Shown in pieces: positions 8,332 through 17,372 of a DNA stretch of 64,000 bases. The stretch is from Chitinophaga pinensis (GTDB lineage Bacteria; Bacteroidota; Bacteroidia; UKL13-3). The translations under genes and the position numbers were made by a program. The first letter of the stretch is position 1; each line of letters opens with the position of its first letter. The stretch spans positions 186,001 through 250,000 of the forward strand of contig CAMBSD010000003.1 of assembly GCA_945870425.1 (NCBI GenBank), in the 5' to 3' direction. A model generated the notes under the pieces. It did no database searches. It saw only the letters and a list, made by a program, of their open reading frames with translations, and was not told the origin of the DNA.

Positions 8332-9023
8332 TGAGCAAAAATATAATAATAGCCATTGACGGTTTTTCTAGCTGTGGCAAAAGCACGATTGCAAAAGATT
8401 TAGCCCGTAAAATTGGCTACCGATATGTGGATACAGGTGCCATGTATAGGGCTGTTACTTTATTTTTTCTAAACAATCAAATTGAATTTCATCATCTAGA
8501 TTTAGTAAATGAAGCGTTAAAAAACATTACTATAAATTTTAGAATAGATGAAATAACACAATCTCAAATCACCATGATGAATGGGGAAGACGTTGAAGAT
8601 ATAATTCGTGTAAATCCGCGCATAGCAAGTGCTGTAAGTGACGTAAGTGCAATAAGCGAAGTGCGTAGATTTCTTGTAAAACAACAGCAGGCAATGGGAT
8701 CTGAAAAAGGAGTTGTAATGGATGGCCGTGATATAGGTACAGTTGTTTTCCCTGAAGCAGAATTAAAACTATTTATCATCGCTGAACCAAATATTAGGGC
8801 CCAACGCAGACTAGATGAACTAAAAGTAAAAGGTCAAAATACTACCTTTGACGAGGTCTTAGCTAACTTAGCCAAACGAGATTATATCGATAGTAACCGT
8901 GAGGATAGCCCATTGCGCAAAGCAGATGATGCCATAGAGATAGACAATAGCTTTATAGATAAAGAAGAACAATTAGACTTAATCATAAAACTTGTTAACG
9001 AAAGAATGGGTACTGCCATTTAG
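8331..9023 (+). CDS. cmk: Cytidylate kinase, (d)CMP kinase
   Basis: 230 residues, normal length. It phosphorylates CMP and dCMP with ATP. Visible: P-loop GFSSCGKST (residues 11-19), YVDTGAMYRAVT (nucleoside monophosphate site, about 31-42), MDGRDIGTVVFPEAELKLF (about 125-145) and a lid region with RAQRRLDEL and RDYIDSNREDSPL (about 188). Starts inside the porQ stop codon and converges with the DUF2062 gene, the two stop codons overlapping. Confidence 0.97.
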   Translation: MSKNIIIAIDGFSSCGKSTIAKDLARKIGYRYVDTGAMYRAVTLFFLNNQIEFHHLDLVNEALKNITINFRIDEITQSQITMMNGEDVEDIIRVNPRIASAVSDVSAISEVRRFLVKQQQAMGSEKGVVMDGRDIGTVVFPEAELKLFIIAEPNIRAQRRLDELKVKGQNTTFDEVLANLAKRDYIDSNREDSPLRKADDAIEIDNSFIDKEEQLDLIIKLVNERMGTAI

Positions 9024-9511
9024 ATGGCAGCCTTTTTCAATTTTGAATAGTATAATTTTATCAATTGCAAGCAAATAAAATACAAAATTATCAAGCCTGG
9101 CAATGCGCTTATGGCCCAACCGAAAATAGCATATAATTCATATTGCATTACTTGTCTGAAACCTTGAATTAACCCGTTATCAAAGGATTTCATTAATTCA
9201 TCTATACTTATCCTACTTTCTTCGGCACCAAAAATATCCTGACCTAAATGCATGAAGGGTATCATAAGCGCCAAACATATTGGAGCTACTAACCAATTAA
9301 TCAACTGTATTATTATGTAATTTAAGCGAAACAAATAGGCGAATAGCATGGTAAGGGCGGTTGTTGTTCCTATCACAGGAAATATACTCAGCAAAAATCC
9401 TAGGCTAAGCGTAAGTGCTAGTTTTCTTGTGCTCAATCCTTGTTTTAAAACTTGTATGATTTTCTGTTTTATCCCAAGTGATTGAAAATATTTACTGAAG
9501 AGGTTTATCAA
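9020..9511 (-). CDS. DUF2062 family membrane protein
   Basis: 163 residues with three or four hydrophobic segments (about 32-50, 55-80, 85-95, 130-150). The motif GLSTRKLALTLSLGFLLSIFP followed by GTTTAL and the segment IQLINWLVAPICLALMIP match DUF2062, found alone or fused to glycosyltransferases and of unknown function in the inner membrane. The 3' ends of this gene and cmk overlap by four bases in convergent orientation. Confidence 0.85.
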   Translation of the reverse strand: MINLFSKYFQSLGIKQKIIQVLKQGLSTRKLALTLSLGFLLSIFPVIGTTTALTMLFAYLFRLNYIIIQLINWLVAPICLALMIPFMHLGQDIFGAEESRISIDELMKSFDNGLIQGFRQVMQYELYAIFGWAISALPGLIILYFICLQLIKLYYSKLKKAAI

Positions 9512-9651
9512 TGATTATTTTTATTTGGACAAGGTTAGTGAAATAGCTTTAATTTTGAAAGAAGAAGGTGCTCGTAATGCCGATTGACAAAAATGTGGAG
9601 TGGTATTTATTCGAGAAATAAAAAACCGTTTTAAGGATAGATTTCTTTATT

Positions 9652-9678
9652 ATTTTGAGCGGAGTCGAAAAATGGACA
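9652..9678 (+). repeat. Dispersed imperfect palindrome, copy 1
   Basis: The string ATTTTGAGCGGAGTCGAAAAATGG recurs in inverted orientation at 12251-12280 with three differences. It has short inverted ends (CATTTT-like/AAAATG) and lies in an intergenic region, as do the 'CATTCTGAGCGAAGTCGAAGAATG'-like repeats that I know from many Bacteroidota genomes. The rest of the 278-base gap between the DUF2062 and barrel genes shows nothing else. Confidence 0.65.
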
Positions 9679-9789
9679 TAAAAATAAATTGAACTATCCT
9701 TAATCCAAATGCGTCTTATATGCATCAGCTTATAACAAATAAGAATAAACTCCAATACACAGATAGTCTAAAAAGATAGGCTAGCAGCC

Positions 9790-10869
9790 CTAAAACACCT
9801 CTGTTACTTGGAAGTAAATACCTCCATTGTCCTGAGTGCCTTTGGCATAATCAATTCTGATATTGGTTCTTTGTTTTTTGTTAATGCAAAAGCGAAAACC
9901 AGCTCCAGCTGCAGGGTTAAAATACTTGAACTGCCCATTAGGTTCACTTATGGTGTTGATATTGGCAAATGCTACCCCACCTATAAATCGCCAAAGATGA
10001 GTGCGGTATTCTGATTCTAGGCTAGCAAAGGTGTTGCCCCTATAACGCCCTTGCACAAAACCCCTAGTTGAATAATACCTGCCAAACTGCGGCATAATCA
10101 TATATGGAATGGTACCTGCAGCTTGTTCAAATACAAAGCGTGTTGCCAATACCTTTTGTTTGCTAGCAGAGAAATTTTTATAAATACGACCATCAATTCT
10201 AAAATTAACCCAATCTTGGGTGCTACCTAAAATGCTAAGAAAAGGATTCAAAGCCACTTCTAAATACTTGCCTGAATAAGCATTCTGAACATTATCTCTG
10301 CTATCATGAATAAAATGAACACCAATACCTGAAGCTACGAAAGATTTATTGCCTATTGCGTCATTGTTAAAAAAACTTGAATTGCCGTTTAAATCTGATT
10401 TTAGATCCCAGCAACTAAAAAGTCGGTATTGTAAACCTATGAAATTTTTCTTGCCAATGCGCTTCATAACTCGTTCTTCAAATTCGATGGCTTTATAACT
10501 TATTTTTTCTTTATAAGGAGTATCCCCGCTCACATTACCACCAATCCTGTATGTGTTTTCGGGCCAATCGAGGTATTGAAGTTTACCTTGAATCATCCAT
10601 TTTTCTTCCTTTGTAAAAACCTGATGATTAAACTGGAAACCTAATTGTCCTTTGGTGGTATAAATACCATACAACATCATGTTTGAGTAGCGAGTGTTTG
10701 ATGAATCTCCCATTAAAAAAGTGGCATTACCTAAAGCACCAAAACCCACACCAATGTAAGGGTCGGCAGTAATGATGGGTAGGGGAGAAACTGAAAAATT
10801 TTTAATTTGAGCCATACCCTTAATAAGAATTAAGGATACAAGTAAATTGAGTAAGATGTATTTCTTCAT
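9790..10869 (-). CDS. BamA/TamA-type outer-membrane beta-barrel protein
   Basis: 359 residues from the ATG at 10869 (signal peptide MKKYILLNLLVSLILIKGMAQ); ten further upstream codons are open but not signal-like. There are no POTRA domains; almost the whole mature part is beta-strand-rich. Diagnostic for the Omp85 barrel is YYSTRGFVQGRYRGN (about residues 264-278), the loop-6 (V/L)RG(F/Y) motif, followed by the strand ASLESEYRTHLW. The last residue is Phe (TEVF), the usual C-terminal signal for outer-membrane insertion. Such POTRA-less barrels are common in Bacteroidota; what they transport or insert is not known. Confidence 0.82.
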   Translation of the reverse strand: MKKYILLNLLVSLILIKGMAQIKNFSVSPLPIITADPYIGVGFGALGNATFLMGDSSNTRYSNMMLYGIYTTKGQLGFQFNHQVFTKEEKWMIQGKLQYLDWPENTYRIGGNVSGDTPYKEKISYKAIEFEERVMKRIGKKNFIGLQYRLFSCWDLKSDLNGNSSFFNNDAIGNKSFVASGIGVHFIHDSRDNVQNAYSGKYLEVALNPFLSILGSTQDWVNFRIDGRIYKNFSASKQKVLATRFVFEQAAGTIPYMIMPQFGRYYSTRGFVQGRYRGNTFASLESEYRTHLWRFIGGVAFANINTISEPNGQFKYFNPAAGAGFRFCINKKQRTNIRIDYAKGTQDNGGIYFQVTEVF

Positions 10870-11026
10870 AAGCCACATGTATTCATAACAAGAATACATT
10901 TTATTAAGAAAAAGAGCAAATATGTAGATTTGTTAATATTAACTGAATACAATAAGAAAGTATTTTTCAAATAGAATAATATCAAAAGCATGGAATAATT
11001 AAATGCTTAAAAAAAATTAGATCCTA

Positions 11027-12148
11027 CTAATATGCAGAAATATTACTTGTAGATGGTGTTTGATTGATGACAATGTTTTGCGTGGCTGTTTTTTGGCAAC
11101 CCAGATTGCTTGTGGCTTTAAGTGAAGCGTTATATGTGCCTGCTAACAGATAAGTGTTGCGTACAGAAGGAGCTGAAGAAGTGGAAGTATGCCCATCGCC
11201 AAAAGTATATAAATAATTGGTAATACTCCCTGATGAAATGCTTGAACTATTGGTAAATGTGGTGGCAGCACCTGTGCAAAAATCGGCAGCCGAAAATACT
11301 ACGTTTGGCAGGGGGCTTGTAATAACTAAGAAAGTATAATTGCTATTGCTGTTATTATTAATGCTTAAAGTACCTATATCGCAATAGGTTTGATTGGGTG
11401 TGCCTCCAGGAGCCAATTGATTCATGGTAAGCTTAGAAGTGAATACATAATAATAAGTGCTAATGCCTGTGACAGGAATAGGAACTTTTACAGAACCATT
11501 GGTCCCTGAAAACCCAATGCTGGATAGAAATGATGTTGAAAAATTGCTGAAAGAAGAGTAACGAATATAGGCCTTTTCACTTGGGTCTAAAACCTTGTTT
11601 GAGGTAATAGTTACCTCTACAGAATCGCCACCCGCACAAACTACGAAGGGGCTTTGGGTTACTACAGTGAGTTGAGCCGGATTGAAACTGGTTTCCCAAA
11701 CGGCCATATAGTTATCATTACTAGCATTATCACCAATATTGAAGGTGTAATAACTTCCGGCAGTGATGGCTGGTAATAAGCCTGATGAGCCACCTGTAGA
11801 TGAATTGTATCTTGCTGATCCATTGGTAAGATTTGGATCTATAATAGAATCAAAAGCAGGGATAGATGTTGAACCTAGATATGGCCTCCAATTGGTTGAA
11901 TAATCTGGGCTACCTGTAGAACCAATTAAGAACTCCCATTTGGCCGCTCCGCTTGCCATATTTAATGAAGCTTGATCGCGGTATTGCCTGAACTTACCAA
12001 AGCTAGAAAGGCTGAAAGTGGAATAGGATCCACCAGTAAAAGCATCAGTTCCCAGTAAGGTGGCTTGGCCAAATGACGAAACATAGCAAAGCAACAGCAT
12101 GATGGTAATGCCAACAGATTGACTTAGCTTTATTACAAATACTTTCAT
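11027..12148 (-). CDS. Secreted PKD-domain protein, possibly truncated
   Basis: 373 residues with a signal peptide MKVFVIKLSQSVGITIMLLL ending in SFGQ. The start at 12148 is chosen because the signal begins there; an ATG at 12160 is in frame. After a lectin-like or unclassified region (to about 165) there is a strand-rich domain with VVCAGGDSVEVTIT and a PKD domain near the C-terminus (YTFGDGHTS, LLAGTYNASLKATS, about 315-350). The protein ends a few residues after the PKD domain, in a linker (QTPSTSNISAY), with neither a type A nor a type B T9SS sorting domain. That is unusual for such architecture and suggests loss of the 3' part or a surface protein with another anchoring mode. Confidence 0.75.
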   Translation of the reverse strand: MKVFVIKLSQSVGITIMLLLCYVSSFGQATLLGTDAFTGGSYSTFSLSSFGKFRQYRDQASLNMASGAAKWEFLIGSTGSPDYSTNWRPYLGSTSIPAFDSIIDPNLTNGSARYNSSTGGSSGLLPAITAGSYYTFNIGDNASNDNYMAVWETSFNPAQLTVVTQSPFVVCAGGDSVEVTITSNKVLDPSEKAYIRYSSFSNFSTSFLSSIGFSGTNGSVKVPIPVTGISTYYYVFTSKLTMNQLAPGGTPNQTYCDIGTLSINNNSNSNYTFLVITSPLPNVVFSAADFCTGAATTFTNSSSISSGSITNYLYTFGDGHTSTSSAPSVRNTYLLAGTYNASLKATSNLGCQKTATQNIVINQTPSTSNISAY

Positions 12149-12250
12149 TTTTATGAGCATCAAAAATAAGAAATATTACATTTGAGAATACATGAATTTG
12201 AAAATTAGAGAAGGAGAATACTAAATAAAAATTACTTCGCACTTTTAATT

Positions 12251-12280
12251 GTTCATTTTTCGACTCCGCCCCAAAATGAT
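12251..12280 (-). repeat. Dispersed imperfect palindrome, copy 2
   Basis: On the minus strand ATCATTTTGGGGCGGAGTCG followed by AAAAATGAAC; matches the element at 9652-9678. The two copies lie in opposite orientation on either side of the barrel and PKD genes. Confidence 0.65.
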
Positions 12281-12346
12281 AATTGTTTCGTTCAAATTAC
12301 CCTTTAATATTTAGCATTTTGGGATTTCGCATTCTGAAATATTGAA

Positions 12347-14575
12347 TTATAGATTGTCTTTGAAATATTGCGTAATCTTCTTCATCAAATGCACCCTGTC
12401 TTTTCCTAAAACATTATGCTCATGACCAGGATACACAAAGTAATCTACCAACACACCTTCTTCAACACATTTTTGCAAATAAGTTAGGGTATGTTGCCAA
12501 AGCACTACATTGTCGCTTGTACCATGAATAAGTAGTAATTTACCTTTCAAGTCTTTTACATAATTGGTTAAATCAGCTACTTTATAACCTACTTCATTTT
12601 CCTTAGGTGTATCCATATACCTTTCAGTATACATAATTTCATACATTCTCCAATCGATAACAGGACCACCTGCAACACCTACTTTATAAACACCCGGTGA
12701 GCGTGTCATTAAAGAGGTTGTCATAAATCCGCCAAAGCTCCAACCGTATACACCAATGCGGGTTTGGTCAACATATTTTTGTTTGATTAGGAAATCTACG
12801 CCTGCTAATTGGTCATCCATTTCAACATTACCCAATTTTCTGTAGGTGGCACTCTCAAATTCAAAACCTCTGTTCAATGAACCGCGGTTGTCCATGGTAA
12901 AAATCACATAGCCTTTTTGTGCCATATAATATAACCAAAGATCAGCACCACCCAACCAAGAGTTGGTAATCATTTGAGCATGCGGGCCACCATACACATA
13001 GACTAAAACGGGGTATTTTTTTGTAGAATCAAAGTCGGCTGGCAGAATGGCTCTGCAGTTCAATTTCACGGTGTTGTCTCTTGAAGGAATACTAAAAATT
13101 TTAATGTCGCAATGCTTGTAGGCCTCTATCGGATTTGAAGAATTTAAAATACTTCCATACTCAACACCTTTCACATCTATCAAATTAATCCTTCTTGGAA
13201 TTTCGGTATTCGTAAAATTGTCAATCACATACTTACCCATATCACTTAGCAATACAGAATGTTGCCCTGGGAATCTAGTAATCTGCGTAGTTTTACCTGT
13301 TTTAATTTCAACTGAATATAAATGTTTGTCTAAGCCATTTTCGCTATAGGCCATGTAATACGCCACATTTCCTTTTTGGTCAGTTCCTAAAAAATCTGTA
13401 ACCGGTGTATTGCCATGAGTTAATTGTTTCATCACTTCCCCATTTCGGTTGTAGTAATACAAGTGGTTATATCCATCCCTTTCGCTCAGCCATAAAAAGG
13501 TTTTAGGATTGTTATTAATAAAATACATGGGTTTTTCAGGCTCCACATATTTTTCGTTCTGCTCTTTAAAAATGGTTCTAATAAATACGCCCGTTCTACC
13601 GTCATACATATTTAATTTCATTTCCCATTGGTTGCGATTTACGATGGCTATGTAAATGTATTCTTCATCAGGACTCCAAGAAATGTTTGTTAAATACTGG
13701 TCAACATTGTTTTCAGTTTTTACCTCTAGTGACATTTTCTTTGCAAAATCGTAAAAATATAACTTCACAAAATGATTGTCTGTGCCTGCCATTGGGTATT
13801 TAATCTTTTCTGAAGTAGCTACTTTTCTAGAGTTTTCATCGCTTTCATTATGGTTGATTGTATAATCGGCCACAGTAGTTTGATTCATTTTATAGTAAGC
13901 TACTTTGTTACCTGAAGGACTAAAAAAGGTACCCTTGTTAATACCGAATTCATTTCGGTGTACCGCTTTACCATTTACCATTTCATAACTACCATCATTT
14001 GTAATAGCAGTTTCCTTCCCGTAGGCAAAATCTTGATCTATTGATTTGCCATTATTAGACTTGGTGGTATTTTCATCAGCATAAAACAAATTGTTATTAA
14101 CTGTAAAAACCAATCTTTTTGTTTTTACGTCATAATCCAGATCTTCAGCATTCTTGGGTGCTTTTACTATTAAACTAGATTGTTTATTTGACAAGTTGAA
14201 ATTGTATACAGCATTATTATACACATACCTAAAACTACCTGAAGATTCCCATGTGATGGTAGGAAAGCGATCTATTCTTTTTGTATCAGCAGTTATATTA
14301 AAATAAGATTTGCTTAATTCATCGATGCTTAAAACTGTATCGCGTTTTAAATTTGTTGTATTAGCAACAAGCAAAACTTCCGAACCATTTTTCTTACCTA
14401 CATAGCTAAAAGTGTTGCTTTTAGGAACCCATTGCAATTGGGCTAATCTTTCTGGTGCAAGTGTTGTTCTACCTTTTAAAACTGCATCCTCGATGCTTAA
14501 TTCTTTGATTTGGGCAAACAAATTGACTGCTATAAGTAGCATGAAAACTAGATTTGTATGTTTTTTCATTCTCAT
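12347..14575 (-). CDS. Dipeptidyl peptidase IV-like S9 serine peptidase
   Basis: 742 residues from the ATG at 14575 (a TTG four codons upstream is ignored). A signal peptide (MKKHTNLVFMLLIAVNLFAQ) sends it to the periplasm. Residues about 30-480 form the beta-propeller (repeated YxxxxNxxxxxDG blades, ISWSPDEEYIYI, GYNHLYYY), and the rest is an alpha/beta-hydrolase domain. The catalytic triad is visible: Ser in GWSFGGFMT (about 620), Asp in GTSDNVV (about 700) and His in GHEHNV (about 732). The propeller Glu motif is less clear. It removes X-Pro dipeptides from the N-terminus of peptides and serves protein uptake; such enzymes are abundant in Bacteroidota. Confidence 0.93.
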   Translation of the reverse strand: MRMKKHTNLVFMLLIAVNLFAQIKELSIEDAVLKGRTTLAPERLAQLQWVPKSNTFSYVGKKNGSEVLLVANTTNLKRDTVLSIDELSKSYFNITADTKRIDRFPTITWESSGSFRYVYNNAVYNFNLSNKQSSLIVKAPKNAEDLDYDVKTKRLVFTVNNNLFYADENTTKSNNGKSIDQDFAYGKETAITNDGSYEMVNGKAVHRNEFGINKGTFFSPSGNKVAYYKMNQTTVADYTINHNESDENSRKVATSEKIKYPMAGTDNHFVKLYFYDFAKKMSLEVKTENNVDQYLTNISWSPDEEYIYIAIVNRNQWEMKLNMYDGRTGVFIRTIFKEQNEKYVEPEKPMYFINNNPKTFLWLSERDGYNHLYYYNRNGEVMKQLTHGNTPVTDFLGTDQKGNVAYYMAYSENGLDKHLYSVEIKTGKTTQITRFPGQHSVLLSDMGKYVIDNFTNTEIPRRINLIDVKGVEYGSILNSSNPIEAYKHCDIKIFSIPSRDNTVKLNCRAILPADFDSTKKYPVLVYVYGGPHAQMITNSWLGGADLWLYYMAQKGYVIFTMDNRGSLNRGFEFESATYRKLGNVEMDDQLAGVDFLIKQKYVDQTRIGVYGWSFGGFMTTSLMTRSPGVYKVGVAGGPVIDWRMYEIMYTERYMDTPKENEVGYKVADLTNYVKDLKGKLLLIHGTSDNVVLWQHTLTYLQKCVEEGVLVDYFVYPGHEHNVLGKDRVHLMKKITQYFKDNL

Positions 14576-14625
14576 AATTTTGCTCAATAATAAGTAAAAC
14601 GAGCCTAATCAGTGAATGATTTTTT

Positions 14626-15036
14626 TTAACGGCTATTCAAAAATAATTTCTGCTGATGCTCAGTGGGTATGGGACAAGAATCGTATTTACCCCAAATTTT
14701 ATAACGGTTTCGTGCAATCCATTTATATATCCAATCTCGAATAGATTTGGGAAGGATAAAGCCAATCAATAATATCTTATAGGGAAATCCTAGCAGGGAA
14801 AAGATTTTCAATATGGCTTCAGAGTATAAATACGATTTATTGTTGACCATTAAAATGATAGTATCAATGTTTTCTGTTTTGATGTGATTGGATCGTAAAA
14901 GCGATTTCGCAAAATCAGAATCCAATGCTGCGAACCTAAAGATTTCCTTCTTATCGCGCTTAATAATAAACTGAATGGATTGATTGCATAAACCACATAT
15001 GCCATCATAGAATATGATATAAGGATATTCGCTCAA
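14626..15036 (-). CDS. DCC family thiol-disulfide oxidoreductase (DUF393)
   Basis: 136 residues. The start IIFYDGICGLCNQSIQFII contains D-G-x-C-x-x-C, the signature of the DUF393/DCC family (thioredoxin-like fold). The following block RFAALDSDFAKSLL and the C-terminal W-I-A-R-N-R-Y segment are also family-typical. Redox partner and substrate unknown. It lies 25 bases downstream of the DUF1801 gene and may be transcribed with it. Confidence 0.88.
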   Translation of the reverse strand: MSEYPYIIFYDGICGLCNQSIQFIIKRDKKEIFRFAALDSDFAKSLLRSNHIKTENIDTIILMVNNKSYLYSEAILKIFSLLGFPYKILLIGFILPKSIRDWIYKWIARNRYKIWGKYDSCPIPTEHQQKLFLNSR

Positions 15037-15061
15037 ACTAATTTAAATTTATGAAGCAATG

Positions 15062-15448
15062 TTAATCTTTTGAAGTCTTTTTCTTTTTAAATTTAATTTC
15101 ATCTGCTTCAATTCTATATTTCACCATGCGTCTAATCAAATCAAGTGGTATGAGTTTATCAATAGGGAACTGAATCGCTCCTTTTGAACTTTTGTAATCT
15201 GTAATTTCATGTTGAAAAGCTACAATCCCTGAAGCGGTAGGATAGAAGCCAATATGGTTTTTATAGGCTGCAAAATATACCAACACCCCATTTTGTTTAA
15301 ATGCTGGCAGTTGGAAGCTAATTAGCTCTTCAGCTTTAGGGGCAGCCAATAGAATGGTTTTGCGAATTTGTTTTAATATGGTTTGGGTTGCAATAGGAAA
15401 ACATGCAATGTATTCATCAGTATTCGAAAAGGTTGGTTTATCCTTCAT
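15062..15448 (-). CDS. DUF1801 / YdhG-like protein
   Basis: 128 residues, one domain of the frataxin-like YdhG/DUF1801 family. Visible: IRKTILLAAPKAEELISFQLP (about 28-48), FAAYKNHIGFYP (about 60-71) and a basic tail KFKKKKTSKD. Relatives are called putative iron chaperones, though the role is not proven. The YdeI protein at 20113 carries the same domain at its N-terminus. A bidirectional terminator separates this gene from the lipoprotein gene upstream. Confidence 0.85.
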   Translation of the reverse strand: MKDKPTFSNTDEYIACFPIATQTILKQIRKTILLAAPKAEELISFQLPAFKQNGVLVYFAAYKNHIGFYPTASGIVAFQHEITDYKSSKGAIQFPIDKLIPLDLIRRMVKYRIEADEIKFKKKKTSKD

Positions 15449-15502
15449 GTATTAAATTTTATGTAGTAACAAAAATATATTATTGAAGGAATAAGGCAAT
15501 AA

Positions 15503-15526
15503 AAAAGCCGACTTAAGCCGGCTTTT
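15503..15526. terminator. Bidirectional intrinsic terminator
   Basis: AAAAGCCG and CGGCTTTT form the stem around ACTTAAGC; A-runs on the left and T- and A-runs on the right make it work in both directions. It lies 20 bases downstream of the full reading frame of the lipoprotein gene (whose natural end is 15547), which supports that natural 3' end rather than the premature stop. Confidence 0.75.
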
Positions 15527-15546
15527 CAAAAAAAATATCATTAAAA

Positions 15547-16296
15547 CTATTTACAAGACCAGCTGTAAACAAAAATGTTTTTAACGCCATTGGAATCAGT
15601 GGCTGTTTGTTTAGTTGGATTCGACTTGCTATCGAAATCATAAGCATAGCTATTCGACAAAACACCATCTACTGTTTCGGTTTTTACTAGATTTGCATTA
15701 GGTTTACCAATAAATAGTGCAGCAATATTATTATTGATTAACTTATTGGCTTTATCCGCATAGTAATCTTAGGTAGTAACCGTTGTTTTACCATCAGATT
15801 CTTCTGTCATCTTGCTAACATTGCCATTGGTGTATACGTAAGTTCTGGCAGTGGTGATATTTGTCCCTAAAAATTCTATTGATTCATTTTGGCTTACTAA
15901 ATAACCATTGGCATCATACGTATTATAAGTACCCATACGAATAAAGCCTTGAAAGTCAAGTATTATACTATCTGCATAACCTTTACTATTTAAATAATAG
16001 GTATTTAATGCGTTTCCATTGACAGATGCCGTCACAATTTTGCCATCATAAGCCAATTCAATTGTACTTGTATCAGCACTTGGATTTTTCTCAACAAATC
16101 TAGCAATACTGCCATTTGTATTATAAAAAAAAGCCGTGAATCCTGTATCGTTCTCCATTGATGTAGAAAGACTACATGAATTTGATTGATTGGGATTAGG
16201 GTTTTGGATAGGAGTTTTGCTTTCATCATCTTTTTTGCATGAGAAAACCAATGCACTCGTTGTAGCAAGGATCAATAACAGTTGTTTTGTTTTCAT
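15547..16296 (-). pseudogene. Lipoprotein gene with an in-frame stop codon
   Basis: From ATG 16296 the frame encodes a lipoprotein signal MKTKQLLLILATTSALVFSC with a lipobox Cys, a Pro/Asn-rich linker (TPIQNPNPNQSNSC), and YD/RHS-like strands (YLNSKGYADSI, TYDANGYLVSQ, YVYTNGNVSKM). A TAA at 15769-15771 ends it after 175 residues. The same frame then stays open for 73 more codons (DYYADKANKLINNN, SYAYDFDSKSNPTKQ) to a TAG at 15547. Those residues complete the fold that such DUF4595-like lipoproteins show, so the inner TAA looks like a point mutation (CAA or GAA to TAA) or a base-call error. Predicted location: membrane-anchored lipoprotein; function unknown. Confidence 0.7.
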
Positions 16297-16473
16297 TAAA
16301 TGTTTGTTGAATTAGTGATACAAATTTAAAAAAAAATATGAAAATGAATAGTAACCTGTATTATTAACTTACATTAATTGGTTTTTCTACTACAAATAAA
16401 CATCAATAAAATTAATCATTTAAGGCTATTCTTTATTTTTAAAATTTGTACATCTTTGCTCTCAAGAAAAAAT

Positions 16474-17358
16474 ATGAAATACTATAACCATAAAAAGAAC
16501 TTTTTGGCCATTGAAGATGAGGATTTTTACAGTTTCGAAAAATCTAAATATGTTATTCAATCTGCACCATACGAATATACATCCTCATACATTGCTGGCT
16601 CGGACAAAGGACCTGCTGCCATTATCAATGCATCGCATTTTGTGGAATTGTATGATGAAGAGTTGGATCAAGAAACCTATTTAAAAGGAGGAATTTGCAC
16701 CCTTCCGCCTATGGATTTTAAAAACAAGGTGGATAAGAAGGCGGTAGATTTGATTGAAAAAGAAACCTATAAACTTGTAAAAGCAGGTAAATTCCCCATA
16801 ACATTAGGTGCTGAGCATACCATTTCACTTGGTTGTGTGAAAGCAGTAAAGCAAAAATACGATGACGTTCATGTATTGCAAATAGATGCGCACAGTGATT
16901 TACGCATGGAATATCACGGAAACCCATATTCACATGCAAGTGTTATGGCACGAGTTCATGACTTGAATGTGCCATTAACTCAAATAGGTATTCGAGCTCA
17001 ATGTATCGAAGAGTCTCTGTTAATTAAGCAAAGCGATAATATTCATACTTTCTATGCTCACCAAGTAAGGAACAATCCAAACTGGGCACTAGAAGCATTG
17101 AAAACACTAGGACCCAATGTATACATTAGCATTGATGCGGATGGGTTTGATCCGTCTATTGTCCCAGCTGTGGGCACTGCTGAGCCAAATGGTATGCAGT
17201 GGAACGAAACCATTAATTTTTTGAAACAAGTTATTGCATCTCGTAATATTGTTGGTTTTGATGTGGTGGAAATTGCTCCCAAAAAAGGTACTATTTTGAG
17301 TGAATTTACTATGGCTAAATTAGTGTACAAACTGATTGGTTACATAAGTTTAAAATAA
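16474..17358 (+). CDS. speB: Agmatinase (ureohydrolase family)
   Basis: 294 residues from the ATG at 16474; 32 further in-frame codons upstream are AT-rich leader and not used. It hydrolyses agmatine to putrescine and urea. The binuclear manganese site is complete: GAEHTISLG (His, about 117; Ala replaces the usual second Gly), QIDAHSDLR (about 138-146) and SIDADGFDPS (about 220-229), followed by the GTAEPNGM loop. The specificity loop after DAHSDLR (EYHGNPYSHA) is of agmatinase rather than arginase type. Arginine decarboxylase, the preceding step, lies at the far right end of this window. The cysteine desulfurase gene follows after 14 bases. Confidence 0.88.
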   Translation: MKYYNHKKNFLAIEDEDFYSFEKSKYVIQSAPYEYTSSYIAGSDKGPAAIINASHFVELYDEELDQETYLKGGICTLPPMDFKNKVDKKAVDLIEKETYKLVKAGKFPITLGAEHTISLGCVKAVKQKYDDVHVLQIDAHSDLRMEYHGNPYSHASVMARVHDLNVPLTQIGIRAQCIEESLLIKQSDNIHTFYAHQVRNNPNWALEALKTLGPNVYISIDADGFDPSIVPAVGTAEPNGMQWNETINFLKQVIASRNIVGFDVVEIAPKKGTILSEFTMAKLVYKLIGYISLK

Positions 17359-17372
17359 TAAAAAATAAATCT

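Noticed and set aside
9549-9755. 68-codon minus-strand frame
   Set aside because: It runs through the dispersed palindrome and shows no protein-like pattern.
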